Shown: positions 12,501-28,000 of the stretch, one piece after another | Layout: each line of letters starts with the position of its first letter | How positions within the stretch are numbered: the first letter of the stretch is position 1 | DNA from: Elysia marginata | Taxonomy: Eukaryota > Mollusca > Gastropoda > Plakobranchidae | Direction: 5' to 3' | NCBI GenBank assembly: GCA_019649035.1 | Contig: BMAT01011161.1 | Location: 108,675 to 146,904 of the forward strand | DNA length: 38,230 bases | The notes under the pieces: generated by a model | Told to the model about the DNA's origin: nothing | Seen by the model: the letters and a program-made list of their open reading frames with translations, nothing else | Databases searched by the model: none | Made by a program: the position numbers and the translations under genes

Positions 12501-15500
12501 TGGCCAGACCAAAGTTGTAGTTGCGAATGGCAAAAATCAGAGGACTGGTGAGACACTTAACTGCCTGTGTAGCATCGAAGAAATCTAGCTCCGGACCTGC
12601 GTACTTTGCCCCCAGCAGTAACGGATCGGGTAATGGATGATCATAGAGAGTGTTCAGAGATATGCCACCTTTGTCAATGAGTGTATCCATCCATTCCCTA
12701 AATGGCATCAAATGAGGCATAAAAAATTAAAATCCCACTTTAAAATTTTGGTGATTCAAGCAAACACTGAAAACTTTTAAAAAGCAATTTAAAAAAAAAA
12801 AAAAGAAAGTAATGTGTTCAAATGCATCAATGTCAAATCTGGCTTTTAAAGAAATATGATAAATGTAAAATTCTTATCAAAGATATAAAAACTTTTGATA
12901 GAAAACGGATTTGGAATAACAGAAAATTTGCAAGTAACAGCACCGCAGAATGAGTCAGATGCAAGGATATTTATTAAGTATTGAAATATCACCATTTAAA
13001 ATTAATTTATTTTCTCACTTTTTTTTTTTACTTAAAACCAAAAAAGGTCTTTTTTTTTTTTTAATTATAATTATTCATACAGTTTTCAACTTTTACGAGC
13101 TCAGATAAAAATGCATTGCATTAAAAATGTGAAAACCCCACCATCCCACTCAAGCAGCTTCTTTGTAAGATATTTTATATCTGACATGTGTCTTGAACAT
13201 AGTTATGAAACAAAAACCACTGTACTGAACATGAATCGCTGTATTACTTGACTTCATTAAGCTTGAAATTGTCGGATATCCAACTATAGTCCCACATGAA
13301 GGCAGCCATGATGTCTCTGTTTCTGCTGTCCTTTACTTTAGGGTTGAAGTTTTTGTCATAGTCTGCAATAGAAACATGGGAGATCCTATAATAATCAAAA
13401 ATCAAAAGATGAAAAAGAGATTATTCTTCACATGTTTATGTTCACTTGAGCTTGCTTCCATAGTTTAAAGTTTCTATATTCCTAGACACCATTGATTTAA
13501 TAAACGTAAATTTTCTCAAGATGACAGGTCACAATAATACTTATTTTCAAAATAATACAAACTGAAAGTTCACAATGATACTAAAAGGTTAGGAGAGTAC
13601 TAACTAAACAGATTTTTAAATGATACTCACCAATAAGAAATTTAGCCAGCTTCACAGATTGGTGTCTCAAAGCAGCATACATAAGAGGTGTGACTCCGCG
13701 CTTGTCACATTCTCCGAGAGGAATTCCTTTTTCCAAGAGAGCTGCGGCAACCTGCATTTTTACGAGAAAATGAACAAAGTTGACAATAACAGATACAAAA
13801 CAACTACAATCTACTCTGATTAAGCCGACTTTCAGTCAACTTGCGCCATGGGAACAATTATATATGAGGACTTGCACAAGCTCAATTCATCGCCTAAGTT
13901 GAAGCTATGGGTCATGTGCCTTGGAGATTAACTCAAACAGGCTTCGACAATAAACCAGCTTTTGTCAAAACCAACTCTGCTGGCACATCGGCTTCGTTGC
14001 AATAAGAACAAAGATAAATACAAGGTCCAAAATTTTACTTCGCTACCAATTTCTAACACTAAGGTACAGTAAACAGATAAAAACATTGTGAAAATAAAAA
14101 AAAGGTTCAGATACAAATAAAATTGCAGCTTTTGCTCTACGACTATAATTTCCATACAAAAAAAATGTAAGTGATGGTGGATAAGAGATTTTTAGAATTC
14201 ATTATATAGAAATATGACACCTTGCTGATTTTAGTGTTGAAAATTCAGTCATTACCTTTAGCTGTAAGTCAGGATCATTGCGGCTTGTTTTATTGGCAAG
14301 AACATGGAAAAGATTTTGTCCCTCTTTGTTCTTGGCATGAAGCTGACTGACATCAGGGATTCGTCTGATCAGCCTTAGGGCCAGGTAAAACTTGCTCAAA
14401 TTCAATGCAGCCTGTAAAATAAGAAAATTGGCTTCATATTGTAGACATGTTTATAAGCATTTCTAATGAAATAAACATAATACAATAAATATTTAGACAG
14501 GTATGTTTCCATATTTTCCAGGGCACCAAGCATTATCAAGTAAATTTGATATTAATCGCTGGCTTTTAAGGCTTATGAACTTGTTTGTCTAATTTTAACT
14601 GATAGCTTTAATGCACTTTTCTATGTTTGGAAGCATTAAGTATAAATATACAAACTTCGAAAGACAAAAAAAAAAAAAACCTCCACAGCTTCCATTGGCA
14701 TGCCCAGTCCATCTAAAAGCATATGAGCCACACCGGTCAGATCCTTCTTGACAGCGCCCTGAAGAAAAGAAGGAAACAACAGAAATTTTATTCCATTTGT
14801 TCATACAATCAAACATTTTGTTACAATAGGTGACAGAGAAACATATCAGAAGAAATGTGTATAGTAATATAATCCTTATCTTACATTTTTTTTTTTTTTT
14901 CAAGTTAAAGCTTATAATGAAGTTTGAGCAAGAATACTCATTTTACTGTGACATCTTTTTTAGAAACTTAGAGAGACACAAGTTTAGAAACCAAAATACA
15001 TGTAAATACATCCAAAAGGAAAAAAATCAGTTGCGAAGATGGAATAAATTACTGCAACATGCCCAATGAGTCAAGAGCCGCAAGCTTCACAATCTACAGA
15101 GTTGCTGTTTAAAACAGAGATTTTAAGCATTTGAAATTGCCTAAAATCGTCACAACATTTTTTTTTTTGGTTGATTAAAAATAGAGAAAAAACAAGAAAC
15201 TCAACTTTCAAAAACTACATTTTCAAATTTGAATTTAGAAATTAAAGTTATTTTGAGTGTATAGGAGACAAAATTCTCAAATTTGAATTTCGAAATTAAT
15301 GGCATTATGATTGGATAGGAGACATTTATTCTCTCAAACTGATCATTGTAGCAAATGTTGAAAAATGAAACCAATTTTTTGTTTCATAGAGTTTAAAAGA
15401 CACTGAGAATGATTAATCTGATTGTAAAAAGAACGCGAACTGGTACTTTTATTATTGTTTATCACCAAGCCTCTAAAAGCTACCTCAAAGATAGTTATAG

Positions 15501-16009
15501 TTTCCCCTGGGAAATGTCTTGGCTGAAGGCTTTCCCATTGTAGTTTCGGCCTCCAGTTGAGAGTTGGCCGTTTCTTTTTCTTCTTTTCCTCCTCTGATTC
15601 TTTGGCAGTAGGATCCTTTGTATGAGGCATTCTCACAACAATTGGGTAGTTGAGACTGGCATTACGCTGCATCAGCATTATAGCGCAGCTAAAACAAATA
15701 AACATGGAAATAGCCTCATGCTTTCGGAAATGATATGACATTGAACCTACAAAAAGCTCAAACAGCAATGTGAAAAGTTGGAAAATTGTGAGGTTTGCAC
15801 AAAGAAATTGAAAAACTAAATCCTCAAAAGCTTGAATACATAAGTGGCTGTGCCATGCTAGACAGTTTAAATTCTATTTGTAACATGTCTCACCAACTTG
15901 GAAATCTGGAGCATTTAAAAACTGTGTGTTCATATCTTATTTCATAACACTTGTCTTGTTTCTGAAAAGGGGCATTCCTGACTACTAAATAATAATAATA
16001 ATAATGATG

Positions 16010-16059
<50 letters not shown>

Positions 16060-19000
16060 AATCATAATACTTTATTCATCTTTTTTCAAGAAATTTGTTT
16101 TATATTCATGGTCACAATTAAATTAAATTAAATAAAAAAGAAAGAATTAAAAATGTTTAGAAATAACAACAAACAAATGAAAGGTGACTGAGGAAGACAT
16201 GGACAAGTAAAAGAACTCTGTGTTGTAGGCTATAGACAGGTCCAATAAAAAAAAGACTGCTTGAGGGTTCATTTTAATTTATCTGTTAAGGTGTATGGTT
16301 TACCTGTCATATCCTCCATAGATTGCCATGTTGAGAGGTGTGTTTCCCCTGGATTCTCTTGCCTCAAGGTTAGCACCCCTCTGAAGGGATAAAAAACGTC
16401 ATATTTATTTGTAACAAAATACAAAGCAGCTCAGATGAAATTGGGAGTTGATAATGAACCAAATTATTTAAAGAGGGTCAAATATTTACTTGGCTTGCAA
16501 AGTGCTTAGATTAAATGAGAAAAAAATAATCATCACCTACAGGGTTCATTTACTTTTGTATTTTTTATTTCTCTTCTACACTTACAAAACAGACCTAGTA
16601 TTGAGGAAAAGGCAGATAAACTCAGTAAATTTGTGATTCCTTTGTGCCTTTAAATCTTTCTACAACTAACTTGCAACAAATCTCAATTGATATTGAAATT
16701 TTCTCAAGTTTGGAACGGCTGCCCACCTGTCAGATTTTTCTGTCCAATGTCTGAGTATGTAAAATAAAGGTTAAATGATGAATTTGGTGAGAACAGTGGG
16801 GTGATATCAGAGCGGCTTGAAAAAAAAAAAAAATACATCTCTAAAACTGGCATTTTACAAAGACATCATGGAATGTTCTGCTTATGACACATCTCCTTCC
16901 TAATATCCCAACAAGTAGACATCATAGTATTTAAGTATAAGTGACAAACCTGGAGTAGATGCATGCAGCAGATGGTAGCCCCTGAGCTTGCCGCGTACAG
17001 GAGAGGTGTGTACCCAGACTTGTTGGGCTCATCCAATCTTTGATCCCGCATCATGGAGGTCAGCAAGCTACACAGCTCTATGGGGTCCGTACTAGAACAA
17101 ATCAAACATTTTTCTCTCACAGTTGGAAGTAGCTTCAGAGTGCATAGCATCCTATCAAATCTTTATTTTAATACCACTGAATCCATTCTCATTCAATTTT
17201 ACAGCAAAAAAAACATAGAAGTTTACAGATTAAAAATAAAAACTTTTTCCTACAAGAGTAATGAAATTTAGTTGCAGCTTTTTATCCTTATTTACATCAA
17301 ACTGAAAAATAATTAACACAAAAAAAGACAAACCGCATTTTCGATCATAGAACAAAATAAGCAAATATTCAACTCGTTTCCACTGCAACAAAATGAAACA
17401 ATGTTTGACAAAACATTTCTTGAAGACCGAGAACTACTCACCCATCTTTGTGGACAGCCTGGTGAAGCGGCATGTTGCAGTCGTTGTTCTTGGCCATCAT
17501 GTCGGCCCCCTTCTCCAGCAGGAACTCCTCTAGACTGGTGGACGTGTCTGAGTGACCCTTGTTGCAGGACACGGCCAAGTGGAGGGGAGTGTTGCCGTTT
17601 TTGTCCACACTGTTGATCTTGGCGCCGCTCTTGAGCAGCAGCTGCAGCATGGAGATTGTTTCATCCTCATGCACTGGATTAATGGGATGAGAGGATTTGG
17701 AAAATTAAAACCAAGAGGAAATCACAACAGTTATCCTAATGCGTTGGAAAATGATACAGTCAGGACCTTGCGACAAATAAATTGGCTGACTCTAAACAAG
17801 AGTTGACTGTAACAATTACAAAACTAAAGAATACAAAATAGGGCTGCCTAACAGAGTTGGCTTTAACAATAGTTTACCTTAAAGGTGTCGACTTAAAAAG
17901 GGGTTCCACCTTATTCATCTTAATTGGCATATTTTGGTATAGGTTAGATCTTAAACAAATAAAAAGTACTAAAGTTTAAACTGAAGGCAAAACTACATTT
18001 TGAATAGTTGAACATCTAAAATCGATAAACCAAAATAATGGCTTGAACCAATCTATCATTTATGCCCAGATGACATTTTCCTTCTCAAAACTGCCATGAT
18101 TTTTGTAATCCCTAGACTTTCAGTTTGACGGGATTAGTCGACGCAGCAGTGTTCATGAGCAAGATCTACAAGTGTAAGATAAATATTACATTGGCTATAC
18201 ACCTTCTTCAAACAAAAAAAAAGAAGTACACTAGAAAATAAAAACAATCCATAAGTGGGCACAAAGAGTTACAATAATGAAGAGCAATAATAACAATTTT
18301 TAATAATACAATAATATACATGCAATGATCCACTATGAAAATTACTATGCAAGTCAAAAGATAACTTTCTGTATTATTTTAATTAGATTACTGTGTTAAT
18401 GTTATTGATGAAAAAAAATGCATGTAATTGCAAATCAACAAAAATAGAGGGGTTTCAATAGTTTTCATTATACTTGCCCCGATTTGTGACCATCAGATGC
18501 AATGGAGTGGACAGGCTATCGCTGCGACAACTTGTTACTTCTGCTTTGTACTGGATTAGCATGCGCATAATTTGAAGAGATCCTCGACTGAAACAAAGAT
18601 GTACCATGTGTCCTCAACTGGTATGTTTGCTCAGCTCAACAATTCAGTATATTCATCATCTTATACATGTGTAAATATCACATCTTTTCATAAAGCTAGA
18701 AGTAATTGAATCTAAATCTGTAATTCCTGATTTATATAGAGGTAATAAGATTTTCACAAGATTTAAAGAGTTATAAGTGCTGATATTGCTCGATCTTATG
18801 GTGTAAATTATATTAATGGTAATTTTAGAGAGAGTATTTGTATGAATGATGATTGTGTGATTTTTAACAATGATATACTGCTCGAATTTATAGTGCAAAT
18901 TATATTAATGGTAATTTTAGATAGAATCTTTGTCTGAATGATAACTGTGTGATTGTTAAGCACTTCGGGCTGTTTTGTATGGGTAAAGAGTATTTACTAA

Positions 19001-22000
19001 CCAATTTCATTATTATATTAAAACCCATTACTAAAGACACAGGAAGTACTTAGATCTTTAGTATTAAAAACTTTTTAAAAAATTTTTTTAAGTAACTTAC
19101 GCGGTTGCAAGCACCAATGGTGTGTCTTTGTAGTAGCCATGATTTATTTCAACATTTGGGTCAGCTCCGTTTTCCAGCTGAGGGTAAATGCATCATACAA
19201 ACTTTGATACTTAGTGGTTTTATTCTTATTATTGAAAGGAAATAACAACCAAGATTGAAAGAAAAAAAGAGAGACAGACAAAAAAGAGGCATATGATGTT
19301 CGGTAGAAGGACAAGAAATCCTGTTAACCAAATACTCAATGATCATATTTTGGTTTAATTCAACCAAAAGCTATCACCTTCATAACATAAGAAATGTACG
19401 CCTTTGCCTAACTATCAGAGAACTTGTGCTCGCAAAAATAATTTATAACAGGTGTTGACTATTGATTTAACACTGACTAGAATAGTTATGCCTAGCAATT
19501 TACATTGTTTTTTTTTTCACCTGTTTTATTTACAACAAAATTTATTCCTTTGCCTTTACCTCCAATTTACAATTAATAACTCTCATGTGGCTAAAGCCTT
19601 TGACTGTGGTTTAATAAAGTATTTCCAAAACACTTCAAAATGATGGGTTTGTTAAGAAAAGTGAAGTAAAACCAAAAAAAAAATGAAAAATAACCCTCTG
19701 AGAGTGGGCAACAAAACACACCTTGCTTTGATAAATTCATGGTTTTTAATAGGACAATCAAATTAAGCCCTTTACTGCGGAGAAATTTGTTTGCCCCTAC
19801 CATTAAAACAATTTTTTTAAGTAAAACTAAAAAAAAAAATCAATTTCTCTGATTTTTAGGAAGGGAAATCATCTGTTTAGATCACCATGTGTACATGTTT
19901 TTTTATGGTTATGACCCTTTTCCCATTCTTTAAAAAAAAAACAAGAATTGTTTACCTCCGAGTGTGAAGGCAGGTTAAAGTACAAAGTAGATTTTGACTA
20001 TTAGCATGGAAACACTTACCAAAAGCTTGACAATCTTCTCTCGCGAACCCTCAACAGCAAGGACTAATGGTGTTTTACCATCCTTGTCTTTCTGGTTGGC
20101 GTTGGCAGCAAAACGAAACAAGACGGCCATGCCAGCACCAGCGTTACTCTCGTCTTCATTCTCAACATTCACCATCATATGAACGGCAGACATCTTGCCT
20201 AAGAGAGATACATTGAAATTATTTTTTTTGTGAGAGTACTTTAAAAAATCAGAACTGAGCTCTCTTCATTCTTCTAATCTAAACACTAAAAATAGAATAT
20301 TTTGTTGTTTCATGTTTCTCTTTTGGTGCCTTAAAAAGTTGCCAAATGAAAATAGACTTTCCATTTGTTGATTCTGTACCACATTTGAATATCTGTTTTT
20401 GACCAATACTACACTGAAGCATCTACATTGAAAGATATGCATGATGAATCAAATAAACGAAATTCTGATTGCGACTATGGTAAGTCTCAGAAACAGCCAT
20501 GAAAAAAAATACTATGGAGATTTGTGATGATTTGACAGTAGGAGTGGTAACCAAACACAAATCCCTTGATCCTCAAGAGCTTATGTAAGTAAGGATAGTT
20601 CTTTGAGCTTTGAAGATGGACTTTTTACATTCAATAAGTCAGACCAATCTAATAAAAATAATATTCAGTCGATTTTTCTTTTGAGCTTTTGCAAAACAAA
20701 TTTTAATTGCAAGAACTAAGACACAGGGTTGCCACTGATATTCAGAGATTGCTCAAGAGGGCTTTTTAAGGGCTATTTGAGGGCCATTTGAGGTAAAATG
20801 AGGGCTCAATCGCAAACTATGAAGGTACTGAGCGGACGAAATATGACTAAATAAGCAACAGTAGTCACATACTGTTCATCTTGAACTTCCCTTGCAGGGC
20901 ATACAAGTCCTGTGGGTTCGTCCTCTTGGTGAGTTAGAAAACACAAATGGAGTTAACTTGCTGCTTTGTAGGGTACTACTTGATGCTGAGGCAGGTGACC
21001 CTGCTGAAGTGGGGGTTGTAAATGCGGTTATGAGGCAACGAATGCTCTCTTAGTGGATGCTTTCCCAAATAAGGATATATTAGACTGCTGTTCGTTTTCT
21101 TTAAGTTCTTTCTTTCCATATGAGTTGCACTCTTCCCGTGGCTGTCTAAATTGCCACAAGACTTATTGCTTAAAGCTTTTCTTGCATAGAGAACTAAATC
21201 TCACAATATTAAACAATGAACTTGTGTACTTATTAGATAGCTACATCTATATGTAGAGCTAGGTGAGAGCATTCTACATGGAAAGAGAACATTTAGTTTT
21301 GAAAAAAAAAAATAAGATCTTTACTAGGGATCAATCTACTATTTCAGATTCGGTGCACGATGATGCTCTATCATATGTGTTAATTTATGCCATTTTCTTA
21401 CTCTCTTTTATAACTCTCTAACAAGTCATTGTTTGGCTCAGCACAGATCTAGATCTAGGTCACGGGTACATTGAGTCATCTTGTCGTTAAATATGAATTT
21501 TTTACTGCAAATTTGTGACATCATTGCATTCTATGTCTCCAGCAACTTTTTTTCACGATTATGCTTGGTCTAGATCTAGATCTAGTCCTAATCGTTCAAA
21601 ATAGAATTAGAATCTACCGATGTTTAGCTTGGGTTTGACAGGCATAGTCTCATAATTCTCGTCATTGAGAAATGTAGATCTAGTTTAAGTTTGCACTGGT
21701 CTTCATCATACAATCGTCTAGATTTAAAACTACATATAAATCTACGCTTGGTAAGTACTTTCTTGTTTCCCAGTTCATTGTTTATAGAGTACCGCTCTTG
21801 AGTAGTTACTGGAGTTTGTCCTAATGTCTATGGACCTGTAGGCACTTTCAGTTTTCCTTTCACATCAGTTTCAACATTTTTTTTCATTGGTTCGGTTTGC
21901 ATGGCCTTGCCATTTTTTCAGGGCCAAGGCAACAATGCCGTGCATGCACGGTATGGTCACACGCCTTNNNNNNNNNNNNNNNNNNNNNNNNNNNNNNGTC

Positions 22001-25000
22001 ATCAAACAATAAAAAAATAAAGAAAGGCACCCTTAGATGCAGATAGGTGGCTTGTGCATCCCTAACATCAGATTATTGCCAGCATAGAAGGGCCACGCTC
22101 TAAAATCTGAGGCAGAGTCACTCCTTTCTTATCATTCTATTGTTTGCATGTGAACACAACATGCACATCCCTATGCACTGACCACAAGCATCAATGGCAT
22201 AGAGTCGGGTCTTGGACCACAGGAACATGAAGCATTGTGACCTCGACGTAATAAGTTAAACTTCAATATTCTACAGGCTGTGATACAGCTGCTCAGAAAG
22301 AATGTGCACAATCGATAAAAAGAAAAACAGAAATGGGTTACGTTCACTGGCTGCCATGCCATAGGCCTACACAACGCACTTCCATATTAATTATTACTTG
22401 ACCGGTTGGTGGTACACAGTGGGTCTACGCGACGTACAAAACAAAACATTCTGAGTGACCTTGACCTAGGCTTATCAACACGCCGTAGTTTTATGGTAGT
22501 TTCCTGTAACCCGTAATTTTTTTCGTGCCACAGTAATATATTACGGGCAAACCGACATGTTGGCAGGTCTGTAAAACAGGCGTTAACGACACTTTTTATT
22601 ACTATCGAACAACAACTATTAACGATAATAAAAACTATTCTTTATGATGTTCTATCATTATCGATAAATATGGAACCGGATTTTTTTACGCCCATCGCAA
22701 AATCAAACGAGAATACACAAAGATATCGGCAAAAAACGAAAGTCTGTCGGGTAAATGTCTCGCAATTTCAAAACGATTGAGGAGGGCTGAAATGATCGGT
22801 AAAGAGGGCAATTAGAGGGCTATTTCAAGCTTTGGACCTCCAAGAGGGCGTTTGGCGGGCTTTTTACTGCAAGGCACCTACTACGGGCGATTTAGGGGCC
22901 CGGCGGCAACCCTGAAGACAGTACTGAGTAGGTGCAAAGATCACATGTATTAATTTTTGCTTTAGATGAGGTATGAATTGGGTAAAAAAAAACAATGGTA
23001 TAGGTATTGGTACAGAGTTAACCAGCCTCTATTTGTGACCTTTTTCAGTAGTTACGGCGGTGTTAACATCAGTCACTAGCCTACCTTCTGGGGCATAATG
23101 TTCTTCGGGTTCGTCTGGCATGTTCTTTGGGCCAACAACTGCATTCACGTCAGATTCAGTAAATGCCAAAAGAGCCTGAATGAATGCTCTGGCGTGCTCT
23201 GCTTTCTCTTTTTCATCCTTTTTGTTGGCCTGATAGATTAAGAAGCAATGTTATATTATTACCTCTTGTGGTTGCTACATAAAACAAAATCTTTAGTACT
23301 TTCAAAGTTTCAAAAGTTTGTAACTAAATGGGCTTTTTTTGTATACTATTATGACCACTTGGGACAAAAGTTTTTTTTGGTATTTATCATAGTTTCTCCA
23401 GAAAACTAATTAACTAAAAAAAATACCCAATGGGCCCAAATCTTTTGCAACATCTACTTTGTGTTAATAGCACCACAAACCTTCAAATAAGATCAGTCAC
23501 CCTTTGTTTTCAAAATTTCAATAAAGAAGGAAATGCTGTACCATATTATTAAGAATAAGTCAAGACTTTTTTAAAAACTTCTTAGGATACACAGTTTGAA
23601 CAACCATAGGTGCATTTGCAAAGTTGTAAGTCCCTTCTTTTGCTTAAAAAATCCTATGTAAATAAAAAAAAAGAGAATTTTTCGCCAACCGTTGTGGGTT
23701 AGGAAAATGGCTGAGAGACCCAAATTTTGTGTTGATAGGTAGGGTAATGCAGCATTCTAGGGACATGCACCAAAACCTGGTCATTTTGAGGCTAAATGAA
23801 AATGAAGTTTTTTTGTTTTTTTTTAAGTTTCTGAGTTTTTTGCTATATTGTCTGGATCATCACAGCGCAGATGGCTAAGTTGGTTAGAGCACCCTTCTAA
23901 TAATGTGAAAGTCAAGGTGAGCAAATGTGAAGGGTTCAATTCCCACACTCTCCAACTGTCTTTTTTAATCCCCCAAAATGAGCGCTAAGCTTCTTTAATC
24001 GAACAAACTTGGTTATATAGTTTAACTTTTTTAAAGTAACAGCTTATCATGTTATTTTCTTAATTTAGACTAACAATAAGGGCAGTGTGGGGCCTTTTGA
24101 GTGGGGTCAGCAAGTCTCATATAAGGATCGTTTTATTTCTCAAACAGTCTTTATCAATCGGATGTCAAATTTTCACCCTTACTTAAACCAATTGCATTAT
24201 CCTAGCTTAAATTTGCAAAATCGCGGGTACTTCACTAGTAAAATGAAATTTTACCTATCACAATGTACAAATTTACAATAATTGGTGCAATGTCCATATT
24301 TTGCAGATTGAAGTAATGAATGTAAGAATGAAATTGTACTCAGCTCCAATTGAAAAATTCCGTTCCTTTCTTTTCGTACTTGCAATTATCTTGTATTTAT
24401 TTATCTTCATCAAATTTTTCTCTTAACCTTATGCTCATTTGATTCTGTCTATAAGTCTCTTTCGCAACGTCTGCATGCTTATTAAAGGCCGTTTTTTTTA
24501 CAAGCTAAAAACAAAAAAAAATTTAATTTTTTCTCTATGATGCAATTTTAAAATTACAAAAGATTAAAAATTTTTGGAGCAGAACCCTACAATGATGAAT
24601 TACCCTACCTATCAACACAAAAGTGGTGCTATTTTCCGACCTACAGCAAATTTATTACTTATTTTCTCACAAATAGGATATTGTTGTACAAAAGAAATAA
24701 TCCTTAAGCATGTAAAGGTGAATAATAATACAAATTATTATAATAATAACAACAATAATAATTTTTTCAAGAACAAATCTGCAAATGTGTATAAATCCGC
24801 AAAGTACTCATCTGTAAAGTAATGGTTTGGTTGCTCACTTTCCCCACAAGTAACTTACTTTGAAAGTTCTATAAACATGACACGCCCTCAGGAAAGGTGT
24901 GAACCCAACAAAGTCTCTTTCTTTGGCCATAGCTTTGAGAACAGCAACTTGAGATTTAGGTGAAACTTCTTTACATTCCTTTGTTACGCTAGCTGCATCA

Positions 25001-28000
25001 CCCTTTGCATCCGGAGCATGTGGGTCCCCATTGATTTCATTTGATACTTTGTTCTCAGCCCCATCTCCTGTGGAAACAAAAACAGATCTTACTTACAAAT
25101 TAACAAAGTAAAATCAAAAGAAGCATACTGCAATGCCACAATAACTTGTTTATGTAAAAATGAGGCAGCAAAGGCTATTCTCTTTATTCATTTTTACACA
25201 ATGTTCACTGATTTTCTCCACTTGGATTAATAAAGGTTTATCTTATTCTACAAAATGGATAAGACAAACCAAGCTTTAGACAAAAATTTGAGCTGGTCTT
25301 AAGCTGACTCCACTGAATTAAAACAAAAAGAGGTTCATAAATATTATTGAAAAAACAACAGCACACTTGATAAAGTCCTTCAAAAGTTGCAGTGTTCTAC
25401 GTTGCCAATAACATTCATTTAAAACATGATAAGTATGCCTATGTCAGGAAAGCTATGTAAATTAAGTATAAGTTGCCTAGAACTACTTTTGAGATAGAGT
25501 CATTTAGAAACAATAATATGCTACAAGATAAAACTTGAATCTCAACAGATTTCAAAAATTGTTTTTATTCGTTCTAAAATGAACACTAACCTGATTTTGT
25601 TTCTCCTGCACCATCAACTTCCATGGACTCAGGAGACGTTTTCTTCTCTGGCACATGATCTACATTGTTTACTTTTCCATTTTCTTTGATTGCCTTCGGA
25701 TCTTCTTCAACAGGAGCGGCAACTTTTGCCTGTAACAAAATTTAATAGAAGCATAAGTTAAGATAAGAAAGAGTAATGGGAGATGAATGGGTTACACTTT
25801 GAGGAAACCAAAGCAGTGCAAACCAAGACAAAGCCTGTCAAAGAACGCCCAGAAACAGAGAGCCAGAGGGAGGCAAGGAATGACACAGAGGCTGAGATGT
25901 GAACTGACAATTCGACATGGAAAGCTAGACATTACACATGATAGGTTGGAATGGAAGACTTTTGTTGGTAGCATATGTTTCCAGGGGAGCTGAGAGGCAA
26001 AGAACAAGTCTGACTCTGGCTATTTCTCATCTATCTTTTAAGGCTATTTCTCACCTATCTTTTTTTATGATTCTATGCTGGGCAAGCAAAAATGATGTGA
26101 GTCATCCTCTCAGTTTTAACATAATTGCACGGGTGCCGAATGATTTTTTTTTTAAAAAGCAAAATGAGCTGAACATTGCAAATCACATGAAGAAAATGTC
26201 AAAGACACAAGTTAAGTAGTAGTTATTCGTGTTATACACACAACAAGAACATTCCCAACAGATGAAAGAAATGGGAGAAGCCTGTAACACTGGAGATCTG
26301 GCATGCCTGTGTGTATTGGGAATGCGAATAGGGCAAAATTATCAGCCCTATAGGAAAACTTTCTCTTAAAAGTCAACCGCTTGCAGGCAAAAACAATAAT
26401 TTTGCATTCTAATTGCATTCCCAATCATCAGTACCAACTCACATGCTCTGCTAAGATGTGCAGCATAGGAGTAAGGTTGGTGGTACAGCACTGCTCCGCC
26501 ATCAGGTGAAGAACAGTTTTCTCAGATGCATTCTTTTCAGGGGAGACAGTGCCTCCATTTTCCACCAGGAAGCGAACCAGATCTACGTTGACCTGAAAAT
26601 AGACATGAAGGGGGAATCACAAAGAAGTTATTAATTAGTATTTTATTCTATATTGGTCCAAATGTTATGCATTCAAAATTTAACGAGACAGAAAGCAAAA
26701 GATCATTATCATTTTTGGCAATAATAACGAGAACAAATGAAAAAGTGACAGCCCTCCTTTAACATAAATAAAGTCCTCAACTTTCAGTAAAAAGTTTGCC
26801 CTCAACAAACATGCTAAAGACAATGCTGTCTTTTCTAACATACAAAAATGTAGTCTTACGTGTATGCTTTTTGTTTTGTTTTGCTTTTTTGGATTTTGAC
26901 CACTTTTTTCCAGGCAGTAATTACTGTCAAAAAATTTTTAAAGCTACATTAAAAAATGAAAAACGAACAAAAAAAAAGGATTGTAGAGACATACCTGCTC
27001 AATAGCTAACATGGTAGGTGTTTTTCCTTCATTTGTTCGCAGAGTTGGGTCACAGCCTGCAGCTATTAGTAATTGAGCAATCTTCACACTTATCTGCATT
27101 GCCTCATTATCTACTGCTCGGTTCTGAAAAAGGTCAAAGGAAAATTTTAGTAGAAAACAAACTAGGTTTAAAACTTTTAAACTTGCATTATGTAACATTT
27201 AATAGAAGTGAAACTGAGAATGAGCATACAATATTTTATCTCATAATAATATGGCATCTAAACTTTTCTTTTGAACCTAGTGTATACACATACGATGGCC
27301 GGCACGTCAAACCTATGATTTTGCTATTGGAAAGATAGCCACATCAGAAGTTTGATGTGCCTATATATCTATATTTTAGATAATTTTGCAACCCATGATA
27401 TTTATACAAAAGACGGCTTTGAATTGCATTATTTTCAAATGTAATGTATTGTTTGAGAAAAAAAGGTGTAATGAAAACATGTGACTACTATGACTTCAAT
27501 AAGATTACAATGAAGACCACAAAAGGAAATCAAAGTTGATTCTGAGGAAGAGCCTTTTAGTACATTTTAAGCCTAACAAAACAGATTACACACTAGATAT
27601 ACCTCATTCAACTGTACTGCTGACTGTCATAGCCAGCACATTCAATCAAAACAATACTGTTACATAAAGGTAATTTCAGCAAAGTATTTCAGTGCTCCTT
27701 CCTCCCCACATTATGAATGCTCCAGGAGTGACACACTGGCACATATATTTGTTGTCATTAAACCGTTGGTATTTTTGCCCATTAATAAGTTCCATTTCAA
27801 AGCGCCAGCGTTAGTCATTTAGAGACATTCTACTTGCAGTAAAAAGTAAGACTTCAAAAGTAAAATGTACCCTAGTCTTATTTGTCACACGCCAACTTAT
27901 AAGTCAAGAGTAAGATCAAGAGTAAGGACTATTCAACTTAAACAAAACTTTTAAAAATAAAAAGGAAGCAAAAAAAAGGAAAAACCACCTTACCCAATAG

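Larger units (their letters stand above)
23230..24858. other. Intron between exons 11 and 10
   Basis: Holds the tRNA-like sequence at 23864 and the AAT tract at 24719. Otherwise AT-rich; short plus-strand frames at 24087-24281 and 24574-24822 look like chance. Confidence 0.6.

Noticed and set aside
23864..23955. Functional tRNA gene
   Set aside because: A and B boxes are good, but the anticodon arm does not pair and the spacing is wrong.
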